Part shown: positions 28,220-32,268 of the stretch, piece by piece
How positions within the stretch are numbered: the stretch's first letter is position 1
How the letters are laid out: the number at the start of each line of letters is the position of its first letter
Source of the DNA: a virus
Length of the DNA stretch: 32,268 bases
Virus record (IMG/VR): IMGVR_UViG_3300027869_000013
Coordinates: 1-32,268 of that record
Direction: 5' to 3' (one strand)
The notes under the pieces: generated by a model
What the model saw: the letters and a program-made list of their open reading frames with translations, nothing else
Database searches by the model: none
Told to the model about the DNA's origin: nothing
Translations under genes and position numbers: made by a program

Positions 28220-30762
28220 TGCCTACTAGGGCCTCACGGAAAATTCAGGGTGCTGCACCAGCGGAAGTCTTGTCTGGTTTGAGTAGCGGATACAACGGCT
28301 ACACAGACCCGACCTTGACCAATCCCAAGATGTGGGCAGCGGCGACGAACGTATTCAGCGGTCCGTTCGGCTACGTGCAAAGGGCAAGGTTTGCCAATGT
28401 CTACACGCAAACTCCGACTGGCCTTCCGTACACAACGTTCAAGTACTTTGGCCTGCCGGGAGTCGGATCGTATCTGATTGCCGATCAAAATTCTCAGCTC
28501 TACTCCTACGACACGAATGCCGGATACGCCCAGACGGTGAGACTGAATCCCTACGTCAATCCCTTGGGTGGCCCGTCGTCTCAGTTGAATGGTCCATGGT
28601 CGCGAGAAGCTTTGGGGAACATTCTCTATGAGATGAATGGGCAAGTGAAGATGGCGGGACGGCTGGCGAATGCCGCGACCATTGAAGGCTGGGGGTTGGA
28701 TGCGCCGGATTCAACACCGCAGGTCATCACGAATACGGTCCTAAGCGAAGCCATCACATCGATCACGCGGGCGAATGGCATTGTCACCGCGACCCTCGGG
28801 CTGGCGACTTCATACCCGAACGAATCGAACGGGCCTCTCATTCTCAATGTGACAGGGGTGGCGGACTCTAGTTTTAACGGATCATTCCAGATCACCAGCG
28901 GAAACGGAACAGCTGTCTTCACTTGGATTCAGTTAGGGCAAGACACAACTTCTCTTGGTGGGACACTCAACAACATCATCACGAAGGCCGTAGGCCGAAG
29001 CTATGCCTACGCTTGGGAAAACGCCAACAAGTTCCACGTCGGTGCCCCGAGTCCAGCGACTCAGTACATTCAGTACACCAATCAGCGAGGCTTCCTGAAC
29101 ATCGTCGAGCCGGGAACGATCTTCAGTACCCATGGAAGCACGCTTATCACTGGCGTCAACACGCAATTCACGTCCGCATGGGTAGGGCGGCATATTTGGC
29201 AGGATCTGAACGGAGATTTGGGCCGCATCGTCTCGGTATCGTCCCCGACCTCGCTAAACTTGGCGACTCCTTGGGCGGGATCATCAAGCAACCTTAGACC
29301 TTGGATTGTCTTCGACCCGCAGGCCACACACATCCGTCTCTATGCCACGGCAGACGGACAGGCGACCTACCTCCGGATTGCAAGAAACGCTTGGGATTCC
29401 ACACAAATCGATCCGTCCCTTGCCGGATTGTTCTTCAACGACAATGCCGATGCCGAGCCGCCCAACTTTCCATTCACCACGGAGCTTGTCCAAGCCAACA
29501 ACGTTCCTCCTCCGGTAGGTCAATTCGTCAATGAGTACCAAGGCCGGTTGGTCGTCTATGGAGTTCAGGGAGCGGGGCAGTCGTTCTTCTACTCGAATCA
29601 GGAATCCACGACCGTAGGCCTTCCACAAGAGTCATTCGCCCCACTGAATCAAGTCACCCTACCAATGCAGAACGCTTCCATGAACGGCATGATCGAATTC
29701 CCCGGCTCGGCGGCAATCTGGTCGGACAAGCAGGACATGTTTCGCCTGACTGGACTTTTGACTGACAACACCGTGACCGGCATTGCTCAGTCGAATGCTG
29801 CCGCTCAGCAGGGAGCAACGATCTCAAGACTGCCTTACAACCTTGGCTGTGCGTCTCCATTCGCTGTGGACATCACGCCGTTGGGGGCGATCTGGGTTAC
29901 GTCCAATGCGGAAATCTGGCTGTTCACTGACAAGTACGCCCCCAGGAATATCGGCAGACCTGTCCAAGACATTCTCGACTCCATCATTCCTGCGAAACTG
30001 AATTTATGCCGGGTAAAGTACTACCACACCAACACACGGAACTGGCTCGTGGTCGCGGTCCCGGCCAACAGCGCGAACTACAACAACACGCTGCTGATTC
30101 TCGACATTGACCAATTGGCCTCGAATGGCTCGCCCTCGTACTTCACGTTCGATATGGCGACTAATTCCCCGGCATGGTTTGTCTTCCAGCCGGGAACCAC
30201 ACAAGTCATCGGCGGCGTTCCCACATGGATTCCTCGATGTGACTCGTTGGAAGTCGTCTACGAGCAGGCCGGCATCGTCCGACTCTTAACCGGACAAGTG
30301 GACCTAATTCAAGATGCCGACTTCTTCCAAGGTGGGACCGGCGTCGAGATCGCCGTGCCCAATGGAACGCTTCTGACCCATGCCTGGGGGAATGACCATC
30401 CATTCGTTCTGACAAGACCGGCGTGGGTGCGCTTCAATACGAACCGTGACCCGTCCATGCTGGCAACCGATGGCTGGTCTTTCGCCGTGCAGGGCATTGA
30501 TGACGACTTCTACACGTTCGTTTCCCCTCTGACAGTCAGTCTTGTACCGGGCGTGAATGATTCTTCGACTCTTGGCGGAAACCCTGACTTCGCCACTTCC
30601 GGCCTGGCTTTTCGGCACAGTCCGGAACTGTTCAGGATTGGCGGAGTGAATTTCGTTATGGGTCGCAGATTGAGATTCCAAGTCAATTTCCCGTCAACGC
30701 CCGGAGTCAATTACCAGTTTCGCAGCGTGCAGATGGGCTTTGCTGCCGATCCCCCGAGCTAA
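28219..30762 (+). CDS. Tail hub/nozzle-like protein (podovirus type)
   Basis: 847 residues from ATG 28219, overlapping the previous TAA by one base. The start (LSGLSSGYNGYTDPTLTNPK, then SGPFGYVQRARFANV and YLIADQNSQLYSYD) follows the pattern of P22 gp10/T7 gp12-type nozzle proteins. At ~175-250 there is an Ig-like domain (NGPLILNVTGVADSSFNGSF), and at ~300-360 the HGSTLITGVNTQF beta module shared with the preceding protein. The rest is propeller-like, as expected of a tail barrel. With no tape measure or tube genes, it is the best evidence for a short tail. Exact homology needs structure comparison. Confidence 0.65.
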   Translation: MPTRASRKIQGAAPAEVLSGLSSGYNGYTDPTLTNPKMWAAATNVFSGPFGYVQRARFANVYTQTPTGLPYTTFKYFGLPGVGSYLIADQNSQLYSYDTNAGYAQTVRLNPYVNPLGGPSSQLNGPWSREALGNILYEMNGQVKMAGRLANAATIEGWGLDAPDSTPQVITNTVLSEAITSITRANGIVTATLGLATSYPNESNGPLILNVTGVADSSFNGSFQITSGNGTAVFTWIQLGQDTTSLGGTLNNIITKAVGRSYAYAWENANKFHVGAPSPATQYIQYTNQRGFLNIVEPGTIFSTHGSTLITGVNTQFTSAWVGRHIWQDLNGDLGRIVSVSSPTSLNLATPWAGSSSNLRPWIVFDPQATHIRLYATADGQATYLRIARNAWDSTQIDPSLAGLFFNDNADAEPPNFPFTTELVQANNVPPPVGQFVNEYQGRLVVYGVQGAGQSFFYSNQESTTVGLPQESFAPLNQVTLPMQNASMNGMIEFPGSAAIWSDKQDMFRLTGLLTDNTVTGIAQSNAAAQQGATISRLPYNLGCASPFAVDITPLGAIWVTSNAEIWLFTDKYAPRNIGRPVQDILDSIIPAKLNLCRVKYYHTNTRNWLVVAVPANSANYNNTLLILDIDQLASNGSPSYFTFDMATNSPAWFVFQPGTTQVIGGVPTWIPRCDSLEVVYEQAGIVRLLTGQVDLIQDADFFQGGTGVEIAVPNGTLLTHAWGNDHPFVLTRPAWVRFNTNRDPSMLATDGWSFAVQGIDDDFYTFVSPLTVSLVPGVNDSSTLGGNPDFATSGLAFRHSPELFRIGGVNFVMGRRLRFQVNFPSTPGVNYQFRSVQMGFAADPPS

Positions 30763-30764
30763 CT

Positions 30765-31253
30765 ATGGCAATGAATCCAGGCAGTATCTCTCTGAACCCA
30801 AGCGGCGGGAGTGGCACGTACACGACCGGTGCCAGTACGGGAACTCCGCGAAAGTCCTTTAATCCGGGGCAACCGTCCACAGGAACCCAGCCCAATGTCA
30901 TTGGCTCCCAGACCGTCAGGGCCACTGGCTCAGGGCCGTATGACAACGCCTACCGTCAGGATCTGGCGACCTATGCCGGAGGATTGGCCTCGCGTCCGGG
31001 AGGGAATCTTAGCTTCAATCCCACGGGCAACTTGTTTGGTAACGCCACGGGCGGTGGAAACGCGCCAGTCATGGGCGGGCCCACGGACTTGCTCTCGGCC
31101 GCTTTGGGTGGGCAGGCGGTGAACACGTCGACACCTCCGCCAGCCCAACCTCAGTCAAGCCAACCCACGAACGGGAATCAAGACTACTGGCAGTTCTGGC
31201 TCAACGGCTACAACAACCTTGGCGCGAATCTGCGCGGCTCGAACACTTTCTAG
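30765..31253 (+). CDS. Gly/Ser/Pro/Asn-rich virion protein (162 aa)
   Basis: ATG 30765 follows the nozzle-like gene by two bases. It is low in charge and complexity (NPSGGSGTYTTGASTGTP; FNPTGNLFGNATGGGNAP), with a Trp/Tyr-rich C-terminus (QDYWQFWLNGYNNLG). It is probably disordered or an internal virion protein. No family is recognised. Confidence 0.6.
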   Translation: MAMNPGSISLNPSGGSGTYTTGASTGTPRKSFNPGQPSTGTQPNVIGSQTVRATGSGPYDNAYRQDLATYAGGLASRPGGNLSFNPTGNLFGNATGGGNAPVMGGPTDLLSAALGGQAVNTSTPPPAQPQSSQPTNGNQDYWQFWLNGYNNLGANLRGSNTF

Positions 31254-31261
31254 GGAAACCC

Positions 31262-32017
31262 ATGTCATCCATGAGCAATCCGCTGACCGGTTCCGGTTGG
31301 GGCGCGACGCCTCAAGGACAAGGACAAAACATGTTTCAGGGCACAAACCCAATCCAGATTCCAGGAATGCCGGGTCCGGGATCTCAAGGGATTTCCAGTC
31401 CCGGCCAGAACTCGGGACAGCCTACGTCTTATGGCAATCCCGGAGGGTTTGGGAATCCCTTAGGGAATACCGAGATCGGCCGAAATGCTGGGTTGAACAA
31501 CATCATTGCGGGGCAGATGAAGAATTACTTGGCTCCGCAGTTTGCCCAATTAATGGGCCAGTACGGGAACCAGGCGGGGAACTTCTTTCAGAACCTGACG
31601 AATCTTGGCAGCCCCTACTACCAGCAGAAGCAGACCGAAGGCTTTCAGCAAGGGGTAAATCAGAACCAGAATGCCATGTCGGGCGCTCTGCAAGGGTTGA
31701 ATGCCTCAGGGTATGGCTATGGGCCGAGCGGGGCGCGGGCGGCGATGATTGGCGGGATGCAACAGCAAGGCTCGCAGAATTTGGCCGAGCAGTACTTGCA
31801 GAACCTTTTCCAGAACGAGCAGATGCAGATGGCTGGGGCGCAAGGGCTTCAGGGCATGGCCAGCATGTTCAATCCGAGTCAGATGCTTGGTGGCACGAGT
31901 GTCGGAACGTACTCGACCCAACCGTCTACCTTCGCCCAGAACTTCAATCAGATTGCGAGTGGGATTGGCGATCTGATGGGCGGCGGCGGTGGCCTAGCCT
32001 CGGGCATGAAGGGATAA
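31262..32017 (+). CDS. Gln/Gly/Asn-rich internal virion (ejection-like) protein
   Basis: 251 residues from ATG 31262 with AGGGA six bases upstream. A Gly/Gln/Pro-rich start is followed by a helical section with regular Gln/Asn (AGQMKNYLAPQFAQLMGQYG; YLQNLFQNEQMQMAGAQGLQ) and a Gly-rich end. Podovirus ejection proteins are often like this, stored in the head and injected to form a channel across the envelope. The overlapping 31219-32223 frame is a by-product of repeated codons. The role is inferred from position and composition. Confidence 0.6.
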   Translation: MSSMSNPLTGSGWGATPQGQGQNMFQGTNPIQIPGMPGPGSQGISSPGQNSGQPTSYGNPGGFGNPLGNTEIGRNAGLNNIIAGQMKNYLAPQFAQLMGQYGNQAGNFFQNLTNLGSPYYQQKQTEGFQQGVNQNQNAMSGALQGLNASGYGYGPSGARAAMIGGMQQQGSQNLAEQYLQNLFQNEQMQMAGAQGLQGMASMFNPSQMLGGTSVGTYSTQPSTFAQNFNQIASGIGDLMGGGGGLASGMKG

Positions 32018-32021
32018 CGTT

Positions 32022-32268
32022 ATGGACGGCGATCAACCAACAAGTCCGTTTCCAATGCCCGGTATCAGTCCGGGGAACACGCTGCCGGGGCAAGCTCCGG
32101 TCGTGGGACAACCGACCAGCCCATTCGACTTCCAGTCGATCATTCAGCAAGTCGCGTCCATGCCTCAGTATCAGCAGGCCATGGGGCAACTCGGGAATGT
32201 CTATGGGCAGGAATCGCAGCTAGCCCAACAGCAAGGAGATCTTGCAGCGCATCCGCCCCAGACGAGAT
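32022..32268 (+). CDS. Gln-rich virion protein, truncated by window end
   Basis: ATG 32022 with AAGGGA seven bases upstream. The visible 82 residues (Pro/Gly/Gln-rich start, then FDFQSIIQQVASMPQYQQAM and NVYGQESQLAQQQGD) resemble the two preceding proteins in composition. It continues past the window edge. Probably another internal virion protein. Confidence 0.6.
   Translation, partial: MDGDQPTSPFPMPGISPGNTLPGQAPVVGQPTSPFDFQSIIQQVASMPQYQQAMGQLGNVYGQESQLAQQQGDLAAHPPQTR

Noticed and set aside
31219-32223. 334-residue open frame overlapping the Gln/Gly-rich proteins
   Set aside because: It is a by-product of repeated CAG/GGC codons; the 31262 and 32022 frames have ribosome sites and normal junctions.
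1-32268. Integrase, attachment site, CRISPR array, insertion sequence, tRNA
   Set aside because: None was recognised on either strand; lifestyle (temperate or lytic) therefore cannot be decided from the window.

Overview
The window is a stretch of tailed-phage genome (or prophage) of about 55% G+C by eye, densely packed, with many ATGA, GTGA, TAATG or TAAATG stop/start junctions. No rRNA, tRNA, CRISPR array, insertion sequence or integrase was seen. The structural set (large terminase, ~800-residue portal, scaffold, major capsid protein, small head genes, a tail-nozzle-like 847-residue protein, Gln/Gly-rich internal proteins, and no tape measure, tail tube or sheath) suggests a podovirus-like particle. 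The host is not identifiable. An exported protein with an Ala-Gln signal-peptide end, strong Shine-Dalgarno sites and a near-consensus sigma70-type promoter suggest a bacterium, possibly a diderm such as an Acidobacteriota member (weak inference).

Layout. (1) 1-712, rightward: the tail end of an unknown gene and an M15 peptidase endolysin, which look like the last late genes. (2) 887-1931: small genes around a divergent control region with two operator-like palindromes, closed by a strong terminator at 1903-1931. (3) 1937-12790, leftward: one long, mostly translationally coupled early operon read from a TTGACA-17-CATAAT promoter at 12798-12826. From its promoter end it carries a ribbon-helix-helix protein, small unknowns, three tiny membrane proteins, ERF annealing protein, YqaJ exonuclease, a DUF1376-like replication protein overlapped by a helicase-loader-like protein, a DNA methyltransferase, an HNH/NinG-like nuclease, a cluster of zinc-knuckle microproteins, and finally a large exported beta-propeller-like protein. 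(4) 12884-13058: control region between the two operons. (5) 13059-32268, rightward: small genes, small-terminase candidate, a nested gene pair, large terminase, three small proteins sharing a lysine-rich tail motif, a Cys-rich protein, membrane proteins, portal with an internal zinc ribbon, scaffold, capsid, accessory head genes, connector, nozzle and internal virion proteins running off the right edge.

How it fits together: the leftward operon supplies recombination-dependent replication (ERF plus YqaJ), replication initiation, DNA modification and probable host-takeover microproteins. The rightward operon builds and packages the virion. Since the right edge lies inside the tail/internal-protein genes and the left edge in endolysin-proximal late genes, the genome is probably circular or permuted and the window lacks only a few late genes (inference). 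The most interesting parts are the exported propeller protein, the zinc-knuckle and micro-membrane gene clusters, the overprinted gene pairs, the repeated KIKKVK tail motif, and the two control regions.
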